This document shows positions 15,169 through 24,594 of a stretch of 44,641 bases of DNA, in pieces. The first letter of the stretch is position 1. Each line of letters starts with the position of its first letter. The position numbers and the translations under genes were made by a program. The stretch covers positions 1 through 44,641 of the forward strand of contig CAVFWQ010000008.1 of assembly GCA_963626285.1 (NCBI GenBank), written 5' to 3'. This stretch comes from CAVDRM01 sp963626285 (GTDB lineage Bacteria > Bacillota > Clostridia > Christensenellales > Aristaeellaceae). The notes beneath the pieces were generated by a model. It was not told the origin of the DNA, made no database searches, and worked only from the letters and a program-made list of their open reading frames with translations.

Positions 15169-15708
15169 CTATTCACTCAGTGTGTTGCGCTTCCATGCGA
15201 TGCATACGCCTGTCAGCAGGTGCATCCGCCAGGAAACATTGTCAAAGCCCGCCTGCTGAAGCCGCCGCATGAGGGGGCGCGGAGAGTTGCTTTCCTCCCA
15301 CGAAAGCGGCGCAACCATAATAAACTGACCGCCCGGCCGCAGCACGCGGCGCACCTCGTCCAGCACCCTGTCAAAATCCTCATACTGCCGGGCAGGTTTT
15401 GTGCTGAAGACCGCGTCGAATGCATCATCGCGCCACGGAATGTCCATCGGCCTTGCGGACAGAACATCCGCCTCGTCCAAACGGCCGCGGACGGCGTGCG
15501 CCTGCTCCGTCGTTTCGCAGATGCCACAGACCCGAAGATGATACTTTTCCGCCAGCACGGATAAAAGAGCGCCGTCCCCGCAGGTTAAATCAAGCACCCG
15601 CTCATGTTCCTCCAGCGTGGCCCATGCCGCGACCGCCCGCTCTGCCTTGCGCAGATGAACAGGCCGTTCCGCCGGCTGCCAAAGCATTTCCTCTAATCTG
15701 GTCTGCAT
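15169..15708 (-). CDS. Class I SAM-dependent methyltransferase
   Basis: A 179-residue Rossmann-fold methyltransferase. Motif I (SAM binding) is VLDLTCGDGALL at residues 38-49; an acidic residue after strand 2 lies in GICETTEQ; motif II is near FDAVFSTKPARQYED; and the post-motif LRPGGQFIMVAP is typical of the UbiE/Methyltransf_11 group. The substrate cannot be read from the sequence. It heads an operon with the small membrane protein and the DUF4230 protein, with AAAGGAGAG upstream. Confidence 0.85.
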   Translation of the reverse strand: MQTRLEEMLWQPAERPVHLRKAERAVAAWATLEEHERVLDLTCGDGALLSVLAEKYHLRVCGICETTEQAHAVRGRLDEADVLSARPMDIPWRDDAFDAVFSTKPARQYEDFDRVLDEVRRVLRPGGQFIMVAPLSWEESNSPRPLMRRLQQAGFDNVSWRMHLLTGVCIAWKRNTLSE

Positions 15709-15746
15709 ACCGTCTCTCCTTTTACGCCTTCATGAAGGCCATATGG

Positions 15747-15775
15747 ATTATACCACATTTCTTAAGCTATTGCAA
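15747..15775 (-). promoter_or_regulatory. Promoter of the methyltransferase operon
   Basis: On the minus strand TTGCAA (15775-15770) and TATAAT (15752-15747) are 17 bases apart, about 40 bases before the methyltransferase start. Confidence 0.7.
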
Positions 15776-15864
15776 ATACTTTTGTAACAATTATTTTATT
15801 CGTGTTTGATTCGCGTCATTATTTTGAAATATTTTTACTCCTTTGCAATGCTTTTTCGTCAGAA

Positions 15865-15893
15865 TTGACAAACGCAAAAAAATAGCATATGAT
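15865..15893 (+). promoter_or_regulatory. Promoter of the cyclophilin-zapA-U32 operon
   Basis: TTGACA at 15865-15870 and TATGAT at 15888-15893 are separated by exactly 17 bases, about 37 bases before the cyclophilin start. Confidence 0.8.
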
Positions 15894-15930
15894 TAGCGGG
15901 AAATAACGAACAGGAAAGCGAGTGAACGTT

Positions 15931-16461
15931 ATGGCTGAAAATGCGGTCGTGCATCCCGCCTTTATCATTGAACTGGAGAACGGCGGCATCATGACGGGCG
16001 AATTATATCCCGAATATGCGCCGCAGTCCGTCGGCAATTTTGCTTCCTTGGCCAACAGCGGCTTTTATGACGGGCTGACCTTCCACCGCGTCATCCCCGG
16101 CTTCATGATTCAGGGCGGCTGCCCCAAGGGGACGGGGACGGGCGGCCCCGGCTATGCCATCAAAGGCGAGTTTCAGCAAAACGGCGTCAATAACCCGCTC
16201 AAGCACACCTACGGCGTGCTGTCGATGGCGCGGAGCATGATGCCCAATTCGGCAGGCTCCCAGTTTTTCATCATGACCAGCAATTCTCCGCATCTGGACG
16301 GCGCGTATGCGGCCTTCGGCAAGGTGCTGACCGGCCTTGAGGAAGCGGAAAAAATCGTCAAAGCGCCGCGGGACTATATGGACAAGCCCTTAGAGCCGCA
16401 GCGCATCAAATCCATTCGGGTGGATGTCAAGGGACAGTATTATCCCTTCGAGCAGCTCTGA
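15931..16461 (+). CDS. Peptidyl-prolyl cis-trans isomerase, cyclophilin type
   Basis: A 176-residue cyclophilin without signal peptide, therefore cytoplasmic. The catalytic core FHRVIPGFMIQGG with the conserved arginine, then KGTGTGGPGY, and later GSQFFIMT with the substrate-binding residues are all present. It accelerates proline isomerisation during protein folding. A GTG at 15922 would add three residues, but ATG 15931 is preferred; the ribosome site is mediocre either way. It is followed 31 bases later by zapA. Confidence 0.93.
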   Translation: MAENAVVHPAFIIELENGGIMTGELYPEYAPQSVGNFASLANSGFYDGLTFHRVIPGFMIQGGCPKGTGTGGPGYAIKGEFQQNGVNNPLKHTYGVLSMARSMMPNSAGSQFFIMTSNSPHLDGAYAAFGKVLTGLEEAEKIVKAPRDYMDKPLEPQRIKSIRVDVKGQYYPFEQL

Positions 16462-16492
16462 TGATCATATGTAAGGTTGAGGCGGGGTGTTT

Positions 16493-16759
16493 ATGGCCAG
16501 CCATTCCTGCACCGTGCGAATCGCCGGACGCGATTATACATTGACGACCTCGGACACGGACGAAAAAGCGCGCCGTGTCGCTTCCTATGTCGACCGGAAG
16601 ATTGCGGAAGCCTCCGGCCAGTCCCTGGCTTCCCGTGAGCTGTGCGCCGTCATCGCCGCGCTTTCCATCGCCGAGGAGCTTTTGGACGCGCAGGATGACA
16701 ATCAGCGCCTCCGTAATGCACTTTATGAGGCCGAAAAAAAGAATGGAGACGGTCGCTGA
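16493..16759 (+). CDS. zapA: Cell division protein ZapA
   Basis: An 88-residue protein with the ZapA pattern: an N-terminal strand pair (VRIAGRDYTLTT), a helix with DEKARRVASYVDRKI, the conserved segment LCAVIAALSIAEELLDAQ, and a C-terminal coiled coil. ZapA cross-links FtsZ protofilaments at the division ring. ATG 16493 follows GAGGCGGGG; the GTG at 16487 lies within that purine tract. The stop overlaps the start of the U32 gene by one base (TGATG). The order zapA then U32 peptidase is a frequent Bacillota neighbourhood. Confidence 0.88.
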   Translation: MASHSCTVRIAGRDYTLTTSDTDEKARRVASYVDRKIAEASGQSLASRELCAVIAALSIAEELLDAQDDNQRLRNALYEAEKKNGDGR

Positions 16760-19115
16760 TGAAGCACGCTGTGGAGCTGCTCGCCCCTGCGGGCAGCTTG
16801 GACGCTCTGCGGGCGGCCGTCAGCGCCGGGGCAGATGCCGTCTATGCAGGCAGTGCGTTGTTCGGCGCACGCGCAAGTGCCGGGTTTGACGAAGATTCCC
16901 TTCGTCAGGCCGTGCGCCTTGCGCATTTTTTTGGCCGCCGCATCCATGTCACGGTCAACACCCTGTGCAAGCAGGAGGAGCTTCCCGCGCTCGTCAACAC
17001 GCTGGAAGCGCTTCAGGAAATGCGCGTGGACGCGGTGCTTGTGCAGGATTTGGGGGTGCTCAGGCTCTGCCTGGAGCGCTTTCCCCGCCTTCCCGTTCAC
17101 GCAAGCACGCAGATGGCGCTGCACAACGCCTCCGGCGCACGGTTCTTGCAGTCCCTCGGCGTTCAAAGAATCGTGCTGGCCAGAGAATGTACCCTGCCGG
17201 AAATCCGTGCGGTGGCCGAGACCGGCATCGAAACGGAGGTCTTTGCCCACGGCGCAATGTGCGTCGGTGTCAGCGGCCAATGCCTGTTTTCATCCCTTGT
17301 GGGCGGACGCAGCGGCAACCGCGGCCGCTGTGCGCAGCCCTGCCGGATGCAGTATGCCTATCGCAGCCAGACCGCCGCTTGGCTCTCCCCCGCCGACCTG
17401 TGTGTGCGGGACGCCATCCCCGCTCTGCTTGACGCCGGCGTCGCCTCTTTGAAAATTGAGGGGCGGCTCAAGCGACCCGAATATGTCTATGTCGTCACCA
17501 ATGCCTATCGAAAAGCCATTGACGCGGCATTGGAAGGACGATTTTCGCCCATGGAGCAGGAGGAGCGAGACAAACTGACGCAGATTTTTTCCCGCGGTGC
17601 ATTTACCTCCGGCTACGCCTGTGAAAAACAGGACGCGGGGATTCTATATCCCGCCCGCGTCACGCCCATCGGTCTTAGCATCGGGCGCGTCATGCGCACC
17701 TTCCGAAAAAACGGCGTTCCGCTGTGCGAGGTCAGTCTGACCCGCCCGCTCCACAACGGCGACGGTCTTGAAATCGCCGGGCAGAGCATCATTTACAGCG
17801 GGCCAGAGGCGGAAAAAACCGCCGTGCTTCGGCTTCATGAGGACGTTCATGCCGGCGATGCGGTGCGCAGAACGGAGGATGAGCGGCAGCTGTCCGCCGC
17901 CCGTGGCGCTTACGATGGCAATGCGCTGTTTGAGCGCCTGTCCGTCCCCTTTGATGCCGCTTTGGAGGCGCAGCCCGATCGTCCCGCACGCCTGACGCTT
18001 TCGGCCAAAAGCGCTTCCGTATGCGTCACGGGCGATACCGTGCAGGAGGCGCTCGGTGCGCCGCTCAATGAGGCATCGGCACTGCGCTCGCTGGAAAAAA
18101 CCGGCGGAACGCCCTTTCATTTGCGCACGCTTTCAATAAAGAGCGAGCGGGCTTATCTGCCCGCCTCTAAGCTGAATGCCCTGCGCAGGGAAGGGCTTGA
18201 GGCGCTTGAACAACAAATCATTGCGCTGCATGAGGCCGCCCTGCCCGTCCGTCAGCCGCTCCCGCCTGAGCAAACCCGGCCTTGTGTTCATCCGCCTCGG
18301 CTTGTCGTGCGGACGGAGCGGTTTGACGAGATTCCTGCATTGCAGGCCGCGGGAGCGGAACTTGTGCTGTTTTCTCCATCGGATTTCCGTCCGGACAGTT
18401 TGCGTCCCCTGCTTGCACGCTTTCCGAAAAGCTGTGTGCTGTGTCTGCCGCCCGTGTGCGGGGAAAACACGCTGAATGATTTGCGCTCGTCGGCCAAGGC
18501 ATACGGCATTCCTCTTTCCTTCGGCAGCATCGGGCAAATCGACGGCTCAGGCGCCATGACGGATTTCGGCGTTCCCATATTCAACGGGGAAGCGGAAGCC
18601 CTCCTTTGCGCCATGAACATTTCCGCCGTCACGCTGTCGCCGGAGCTTTCCTGCAGGGAAATCAAGGCGCTGCCCGTGCCGAAGACGGAAAGGCTGCTGC
18701 CCGTATACGGCAGGATGCGGCTGATGGTGCTGACGCATTGTCCGGAGCGCGTGTTCCGCGGCCTGTGCGCAGGGCATGAGCACTGCCGCCTGTGCGAAGC
18801 GGGGCAGGGCGCTCACGCCCAAGCCCTGACGGACAGGCTCGGATGCGTCTTTCCCCTGTCACCCTTCCGTCTGCCGGAGGGCTGCCGCGTTCAGGTGCTG
18901 CATTCCGCGCCGCTGAATCTGCTTTCTCAGGCTGCCGCGCTCCGTGCGCTGCCCGTTTCATGGCTCCTTCATCTGACGGACGAAGCGCCGGNNNNNNNNN
19001 NCCGGATATCCGTCTCAGCCTCGTTCATACCTTCAAAGCCGCGATGAACGGCGAAAAAATCGAGAAGCCGCCCGCGAACGGAACGCTCGGCCGTTTTTCA
19101 GACGGCGTTTTATGA
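16759..19115 (+). CDS. U32 family peptidase with DUF3656, interrupted by an assembly gap
   Basis: A protein of about 780 residues of the long U32 class (YhbU/RlhA-like with DUF3656), whose better-known relatives act in RNA hydroxylation. The N-terminus VELLAPAGSLDALRAAVSAG and the U32 signature EVFAHGAMCVGVSGQCLFSS at about residues 160-179 are clear. A 10-base N run at 18992-19001 breaks the gene. In the original frame the sequence after the gap soon hits a stop at 19047. In the +2 frame it reads on to TLGRFSDGVL with stop at 19113-19115, which resembles the usual C-terminus of U32 proteins. The true gap length is therefore 2 modulo 3, not 10, and the gene is probably intact in the organism. 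Confidence 0.85.
18992..19001. other. Assembly gap of ten N inside the U32 gene
   Basis: Ten undetermined bases of probably arbitrary length. The coding frames on either side do not match, so the stated length is not the real one. The regions to the left and right both code for parts of the same U32 family protein, so the join itself is credible. Confidence 0.98.
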
Positions 19116-19162
19116 ATGTTTGACCCAGCTGTAAACAGAGTTTAAATTTTTTCCTGATTTTC

Positions 19163-19191
19163 TTGCTTTGCTTTGCATAAACCTGTATGAT
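19163..19191 (+). promoter_or_regulatory. Promoter of mutS2
   Basis: TTGCTT at 19163-19168 and TATGAT at 19186-19191 are 17 bases apart, just before the GGGAGGGA ribosome site. Confidence 0.65.
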
Positions 19192-19210
19192 GCAATCGGG
19201 AGGGAGTAGC

Positions 19211-21565
19211 ATGACGGAGCGCACTTTGCGTGTGCTGGAATTTACCAAGATTCGTGACCGCCTCTGCGCCTTTGCTCAGACGGACTGCGGTCGGGAGCTT
19301 TGCGAAAAGCTGACCCCCATGTCGAGCATGGCCGAGGTCACGCGGGCGCAGGACGAGACCGAGGAGGCCGTCGTCGTCCTGACCTATTTGGGCGGAAGCC
19401 CAATGTCCGCCTTTTCGGATGTGCGCCCGTATCTTTCCTTGGCGGAAAAGGGGTCTACCTTGTCTCAGAAGGCGCTGCTTTCCGTGGCGGAGGTGCTGCG
19501 CGCCTCCAGAAGCCTTCGTTCCGCGCTGGTGACGGAGCGGGAAAACACGCCGCTGCTCACGCAGGCGGCCTCCCGTCTTCAGACCTTCCGTCAGCTTGAA
19601 GGGGACATCACGGACGCCATTATCAGTGAGGAAGAGATTTCCGACCACGCAAGCCCCGCGCTGTCGGACATCCGCCGCCACATCCGGCAGGCGAATGACC
19701 GCGTCCGCGACAAACTCAACCAGATGGCGCACGGCGCGCAGTTCTCCAAATATCTTCAGGAGGCCATCGTGACCGTGCGGGACGGCCGCTATGTGCTGCC
19801 TGTCAAGGCGGAATGCCGCGCCAATGTGCCGGGGCTTGTGCATGACCAGTCCTCCACGGGAGCGACCCTGTTTGTAGAACCCCTGGCGGTGGTCGAATTA
19901 AGCAACGAGATTCGTGAATGGACGGCCAAGGAGCGCGATGAAATCGAGCGCATCTTATCGGCGCTGTCCGCGCAGGTCGGCGACCATGCGGGGCTCATCG
20001 AGCAGAACATCGTCATCCTCTCTCATTTGGACTTTGTGTTTGCCAAGGGCCGCCTGTCCCGCGAGATGGAGGCCATTTCGCCCAAGCTGAATCGGGAGGG
20101 GCGTCTTCGCTTCGTTCGGGTGCGTCATCCGCTGCTTGACAGGGACAAGGTCGTTCCCTGCGACCTGATGCTGGGCGAGGACTTTACGACGCTCATCATC
20201 ACCGGCCCCAATACGGGCGGCAAGACCGTCACGCTCAAGACCATCGGCCTGCTGACGCTGATGGCGCAGGCCGGCCTTCATGTTCCCGGCGCACTGGGCA
20301 CGGAGCTTTCCGTGTTTGAAAATGTCTTTGCCGATATCGGTGATGAGCAGTCCATCGAGCAGTCCCTGTCCACCTTCTCCTCGCACATGACCCATATCGT
20401 CTCCATCATGGAAACGGTGGGCGAAAACGACCTTGTGCTCTTTGACGAGCTTGGCGCGGGAACCGACCCGACCGAGGGCGCGGCGCTGGCTCAGGCCATT
20501 TTGAACAGGCTGCTTCAGCGCTCCGTCCGCACGGCGGCGACCACGCATTACAGCGAATTAAAGGCCTATGCCCTGACCACGCGGGGCGTGGAAAACGCCA
20601 GCGTTGAATTTGACGTGGCCACCCTCCGCCCGACCTATCGGCTCTCCATCGGCGTTCCGGGCAAGTCCAACGCCTTTGAAATTTCCAGAAGGCTGGGACT
20701 TTCCGAGGGACTGATCGACGACGCCAAGGCGCTCCTGTCGCATGATGCGGTGCGTTTTGAGGATGTCATCGCCAATGCGGAATATCACAAACAGGTGGCG
20801 GAAAAGGAGCGCCAGCTTGCGGAGCAGGCGCGTCAGGAGACCGTCCGTCTTCGTGACGAGGCCGAGCGGCTGTACCGCGATATGGAGGAAAAGGAAAAAA
20901 GCGCCACCCGCAAGGCCAAGGAGGAGGCACGGCGCATCTTGGAAAATGCGCGGCGCGAATCGGATGAGATAATCGGCGATTTAAAGCGGCTGAAGAAGGA
21001 AGCCAATGCGCCGGAGCATGAGGCTGCCGCCCTTCGCAAGCGCCTTGAAAAGGGCATTGACAGCTTGGCGGAGGGCTTGCAGACCCCGCGCAATGCCGTC
21101 GGTGAGCAGCCCAAGGCGCTCAAACCCGGCGATTTGGTGGACATCCTGCATTTGGGCACACGCGGCACAGTGTTAAGCGCGCCGGATGCCAAGGGCGAGG
21201 TGGCGCTGCAGGCGGGCATCATGAAGCTGAAGGCGCACATTTCCCAGCTCCGCCTTGTCGGCGAAAAAAAGCCCAGGCAGCAGTCCTCCGTAACAGCCAA
21301 AACAGGTGCGGCCGCAAGGCAGGTCTCCCTGTCCTGCGATGTGCGCGGCTGTGCGCTGGACGAGGCGCTGTCGCAGGTCGATTTGTATTTGGATGAGGCG
21401 GTGCTGGCCGGCTATCACGAGGTCACCATCGTCCACGGCAAGGGCACCGGCATTTTAAGAGCCGGCATCCAGCAGCACCTCAAACGCCATCAGCATGTCA
21501 AGTCCTACCGTCTCGGCGTCTACGGCGAGGGCGAGGACGGCGTCACGGTCGTCACTTTGCGGTGA
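19211..21565 (+). CDS. mutS2: Endonuclease MutS2
   Basis: A 784-residue protein of normal MutS2 length. N-terminal MutS core helices are followed by an ABC-type ATPase with Walker A GPNTGGKTVTLKT (about residues 331-343) and Walker B/D-loop LFDELGAGTDPTEG (about 409-422), a long charged coiled coil (about 525-620), and a C-terminal Smr domain (about 705-784) with LYLDEAVLAGYHEVTIVHGK. MutS2 lacks the mismatch-recognition domain of MutS; it suppresses recombination and, in Bacillus, acts on collided ribosomes. ATG 19211 has GGGAGGGA upstream; an earlier in-frame ATG at 19187 falls inside the -10 box. A two-component system follows 25 bases later. Confidence 0.96.
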   Translation: MTERTLRVLEFTKIRDRLCAFAQTDCGRELCEKLTPMSSMAEVTRAQDETEEAVVVLTYLGGSPMSAFSDVRPYLSLAEKGSTLSQKALLSVAEVLRASRSLRSALVTERENTPLLTQAASRLQTFRQLEGDITDAIISEEEISDHASPALSDIRRHIRQANDRVRDKLNQMAHGAQFSKYLQEAIVTVRDGRYVLPVKAECRANVPGLVHDQSSTGATLFVEPLAVVELSNEIREWTAKERDEIERILSALSAQVGDHAGLIEQNIVILSHLDFVFAKGRLSREMEAISPKLNREGRLRFVRVRHPLLDRDKVVPCDLMLGEDFTTLIITGPNTGGKTVTLKTIGLLTLMAQAGLHVPGALGTELSVFENVFADIGDEQSIEQSLSTFSSHMTHIVSIMETVGENDLVLFDELGAGTDPTEGAALAQAILNRLLQRSVRTAATTHYSELKAYALTTRGVENASVEFDVATLRPTYRLSIGVPGKSNAFEISRRLGLSEGLIDDAKALLSHDAVRFEDVIANAEYHKQVAEKERQLAEQARQETVRLRDEAERLYRDMEEKEKSATRKAKEEARRILENARRESDEIIGDLKRLKKEANAPEHEAAALRKRLEKGIDSLAEGLQTPRNAVGEQPKALKPGDLVDILHLGTRGTVLSAPDAKGEVALQAGIMKLKAHISQLRLVGEKKPRQQSSVTAKTGAAARQVSLSCDVRGCALDEALSQVDLYLDEAVLAGYHEVTIVHGKGTGILRAGIQQHLKRHQHVKSYRLGVYGEGEDGVTVVTLR

Positions 21566-21590
21566 TTCCGCAGGAAAAGGAGTTTTCACA

Positions 21591-22280
21591 ATGAAGGACA
21601 AGCAATCCATCATGGTCGTCGATGATGATCCGCATATTGCCCAGCTGATAGAACTTTTGCTTACCAAGGAAGGCTATGAGGTGACGACGGTCGGCCGCGG
21701 GGACGAGGCGGTGACGGCGTTTCGCAAAAACCCGCCAAACCTGATTCTGCTGGACATCATGCTGCCCGGCATGGACGGCTGGCAGGTGTGCCGCGCCATC
21801 CGGCAGACCAGCACCATCCCCATCATCATGCTGACCGCAAAGGACGAGACCTTTGATAAGGTGCTTGGGCTGGAGCTGGGCGCGGACGACTATATCACCA
21901 AGCCCTTTGAAAACAAGGAGCTGGTGGCGCGGGTCAAGGCCGTCCTCCGCCGTGCCGGCGGCGGGGAGAGCGAAAAGGACACGCTGTCCTTTCCGAGCCT
22001 TTCCATCAGCCTTGAAAAATACGAGGTGTATTTTCAGGGAAAGCTGGTCGAAATGCCGCCCAAGGAGCTGGAAGTGCTGTACTATCTGGCCTCTCATCCG
22101 AACCGTGTGTTCACGCGGGAGCAGCTGTTGGAGCAGGTCTGGGGCTTTGAGTTTTTCGGCGACAGCCGCACCGTGGACGTTCACATCAAGCGTCTCAGGG
22201 AAAAGCTGGTCGGCAGCGAGGAATTCGGCTGGCAGATCAAAACCGTCTGGGGTGTCGGCTATAAATTCGAGGTCAAATAA
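21591..22280 (+). CDS. OmpR/PhoB family response regulator
   Basis: A 229-residue regulator with a receiver domain (D11/D12, phospho-acceptor D55 in LLDIMLPGMDG, and a conserved lysine in YITKPFENKEL) and a winged-helix DNA-binding domain (about 132-227) ending WQIKTVWGVGYKFE. AAAAGGAG lies 8 bases before the ATG. The partner kinase follows after 5 bases. The pair is of the PhoPR/ResDE/WalRK broad type; the target genes cannot be deduced. Confidence 0.93.
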   Translation: MKDKQSIMVVDDDPHIAQLIELLLTKEGYEVTTVGRGDEAVTAFRKNPPNLILLDIMLPGMDGWQVCRAIRQTSTIPIIMLTAKDETFDKVLGLELGADDYITKPFENKELVARVKAVLRRAGGGESEKDTLSFPSLSISLEKYEVYFQGKLVEMPPKELEVLYYLASHPNRVFTREQLLEQVWGFEFFGDSRTVDVHIKRLREKLVGSEEFGWQIKTVWGVGYKFEVK

Positions 22281-22285
22281 TTTTC

Positions 22286-23788
22286 ATGAAACGCAGTATG
22301 TTTTCCCGCCTGATGACCGTCTTCCTGGCGGTCATTCTCATCTGCTCCGCCGTGCTGATGGGCTTTTTTTACCTGTCCATGCGCCAGTTCGCCGCCAATA
22401 CCCGCATCAACGATTTGAAGGAGCAGGCCAATGAAATGGCGTATCTGGCCAGCCTTTTAGAAAACGACAGGGTACTGCTGGACATCGGCCAGACCACGAC
22501 GACCGAGCGCTACATCAAATGGAAGGCCGACAACATCTATGAGCAGTTCAGCGCCTACTGCGTCGTTATCGACCGTTCGGGGCGCATGCGCGCCTACATC
22601 AACAAAAAGCTGCTGAGCGATGAGGAGCTTTTGGCGACCTTTGATACCAATCTTTTGAGCAACACCCTGTCCGCTGTGCTGTCCGGCCATGAGGTCGCCT
22701 CCCAAACGGATACCTCGAAAGGGCCGATGTTCACCGTGGCCGTACCGTGGGTGCGGGATGGCAGCGTGCTGGGCGCAGTCGTCATTCAGACCGCCGCGCA
22801 GACCATCCGCGCCGCCTACACCACGCTGATCTGGCCGACCATCGGCGCGACTGCCATCGCTTTCCTTGTGGCTGCGGGGCTTTCCCTGCTCTTTACGCGG
22901 CAGATAACGCACCCGCTGACGCAGATGGAACTGGCCGCGCAGCGCATGGCGCGGGGCGATTTTACCGCCCGTGCGCCGGAGACCGGAAGCAGGGAAACGC
23001 TGGCGTTGGCCAAGTCCTTTAATCGGATGGTCGCCCAGCTTGCGGAGCTGGAGACATCGAGAAAGGAATTCATCGCCAACGTGTCCCATGAGCTTCGCTC
23101 CCCCATCACCTCCATTCAGGGGTATATGCAGAGCATGCTGGACGGCACCATCGGCCAAGAGGAGCAACCGCACTATATGCAGGTGGTCGTTGACGAAACG
23201 CGCAGGCTGTCCAAGCTGATCAACGGCCTGCTCAACCTGTCCCGCATGGAGCGGGAGGACGTGTCGCTGGCGTGGACGGACTTTGACCTGAATGAATTGG
23301 CGCGGCGCGTGCTGATTACCAAAATGCCGCAGATCGATGAAAAGAATATCGACATCAGCGCGGACTTTGCCGTTGACCCCTGCACCGTTCACGCGGACGC
23401 CGACCAAATCGAGCAGGTGCTCATCAACTTGGTGGACAATGCGCTGAAATTCACGGCAAAGGACGGGCATCTGAGGCTTTCCAGCCGAATTGAAGGAAAA
23501 ACCGTGTTTCTCACCCTGGCGGACGACGGCTGCGGCGTTCCGCCGGAGGATCAAGCTCATATTTTCGACCGCTTTTATAAGGCGGACAAGGCGCACACCG
23601 TCGGCAAGGGGACGGGGCTGGGGCTGGCCATCTGCAAATGCATTATGGAAAAGCACGGGCAGACCATCCGCCTGCTCCCGACCGAAAAGGGCGCGGCCTT
23701 TGAAATCTCTTTGGAGCTCGGAACACCGAAGCTGACAGGAGGCGACAATGGAACTCAAGGCGCAGGCCAAGCTGAACTGGACACTTGA
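22286..23788 (+). CDS. Sensor histidine kinase with HAMP domain
   Basis: A 500-residue kinase. It has a membrane helix at about 10-31, an extracytoplasmic sensor of about 145 residues, a second helix at about 182-204, a HAMP domain (about 205-257), the phospho-acceptor domain with H268 in NVSHELRSP, and an ATPase domain with NLVDNALKFT, DDGCGV and GKGTGLGLAI. It pairs with the response regulator just upstream. Its last 41 bases overlap the start of ispE, so kinase and IspE production are linked. Confidence 0.94.
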   Translation: MKRSMFSRLMTVFLAVILICSAVLMGFFYLSMRQFAANTRINDLKEQANEMAYLASLLENDRVLLDIGQTTTTERYIKWKADNIYEQFSAYCVVIDRSGRMRAYINKKLLSDEELLATFDTNLLSNTLSAVLSGHEVASQTDTSKGPMFTVAVPWVRDGSVLGAVVIQTAAQTIRAAYTTLIWPTIGATAIAFLVAAGLSLLFTRQITHPLTQMELAAQRMARGDFTARAPETGSRETLALAKSFNRMVAQLAELETSRKEFIANVSHELRSPITSIQGYMQSMLDGTIGQEEQPHYMQVVVDETRRLSKLINGLLNLSRMEREDVSLAWTDFDLNELARRVLITKMPQIDEKNIDISADFAVDPCTVHADADQIEQVLINLVDNALKFTAKDGHLRLSSRIEGKTVFLTLADDGCGVPPEDQAHIFDRFYKADKAHTVGKGTGLGLAICKCIMEKHGQTIRLLPTEKGAAFEISLELGTPKLTGGDNGTQGAGQAELDT

Positions 23789-24593
23789 CATCACGGGAAA
23801 ACGGGCGGACGGCTACCATCTGCTGGATATGCTGATGCAGCCGATTTCCCTGTGCGATACGCTGACCATCGAAGAAAGCGGCAGCTTATCCCTTCATATA
23901 GAGGGCAACGAGGCTCTCAGGGCAGAGCCGGATAATCTGGCGCTTCGCGCCGCGCAAGCGCTGCAAAAGGCGGCCGGCACGCAAAAGGGCGCACACATCG
24001 CCTTAAAAAAGCATATCCCGACAGGCGCGGGCTTGGGCGGCGGCAGCGCGGACGCAGCGGCCGTCCTCAAAGGCCTTAACGAGCTGTGGACGCTTCACCT
24101 TCCGCTGAAAAGCCTTCAGGACATCGGGCTTTCACTGGGCGCGGACATTCCCTTCTGTCTGGCGGATGCGCCCATGCGTGTGCGCGGAATCGGCGAACGC
24201 CTCTCTCCCCTGCCCGTCGGCCGCGCCTTTGAACTGGTGCTGGTTAAGCCCTGCGAAGGGCTTTCGACCAGCGAGGTCTTTACGCGCTCTGACGGCATGA
24301 CGCCCCTTCATCCGCAGACGGAGGCGGCCATGGACGCGCTGGCATTGGGTGATTTGCCGCTTCTGCGCGCCTCGGCTGCCAATGCGCTCCTTCCTGCGGC
24401 GCTTTTCCTGCGGCCGGAGCTTTCCGCGGCCTTGGATGCCCTGTCTCAAGCGGGTGCTCCCTTCGTTTCCATGACCGGCTCCGGCGCGGTCGTCTACGGT
24501 GCATTTAAAACAGCCGCCGAAGCAGATGCTGCTTACGAGCGGCTGAAAACATTTGACTATCCTTTTTTAGAGCGGGCGCATACCCTCCGCTGA
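23748..24593 (+). CDS. ispE: 4-diphosphocytidyl-2-C-methyl-D-erythritol kinase
   Basis: A 281-residue GHMP kinase of normal IspE length, carrying out the ATP-dependent 2-phosphorylation step of the non-mevalonate isoprenoid pathway. The N-terminus AQAKLNWTLDITGKRADGYH and the ATP-binding motif PTGAGLGGGSADA at residues 91-103 are diagnostic. ACAGGAGG precedes the ATG. The gene begins inside the histidine kinase gene (41-base overlap) and stops one base before the stop of the convergent gene on the other strand. Confidence 0.95.
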   Translation: MELKAQAKLNWTLDITGKRADGYHLLDMLMQPISLCDTLTIEESGSLSLHIEGNEALRAEPDNLALRAAQALQKAAGTQKGAHIALKKHIPTGAGLGGGSADAAAVLKGLNELWTLHLPLKSLQDIGLSLGADIPFCLADAPMRVRGIGERLSPLPVGRAFELVLVKPCEGLSTSEVFTRSDGMTPLHPQTEAAMDALALGDLPLLRASAANALLPAALFLRPELSAALDALSQAGAPFVSMTGSGAVVYGAFKTAAEADAAYERLKTFDYPFLERAHTLR

Positions 24594-24594
24594 C

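Noticed and set aside
18992..19047. U32 gene as a pseudogene with premature stop
   Set aside because: The disruption coincides exactly with an N run; an in-family C-terminus exists in another frame, so an assembly gap is the simpler explanation.
22457..23794. 445-codon open frame antisense to the histidine kinase
   Set aside because: A shadow of a gene whose catalytic motifs are all intact.
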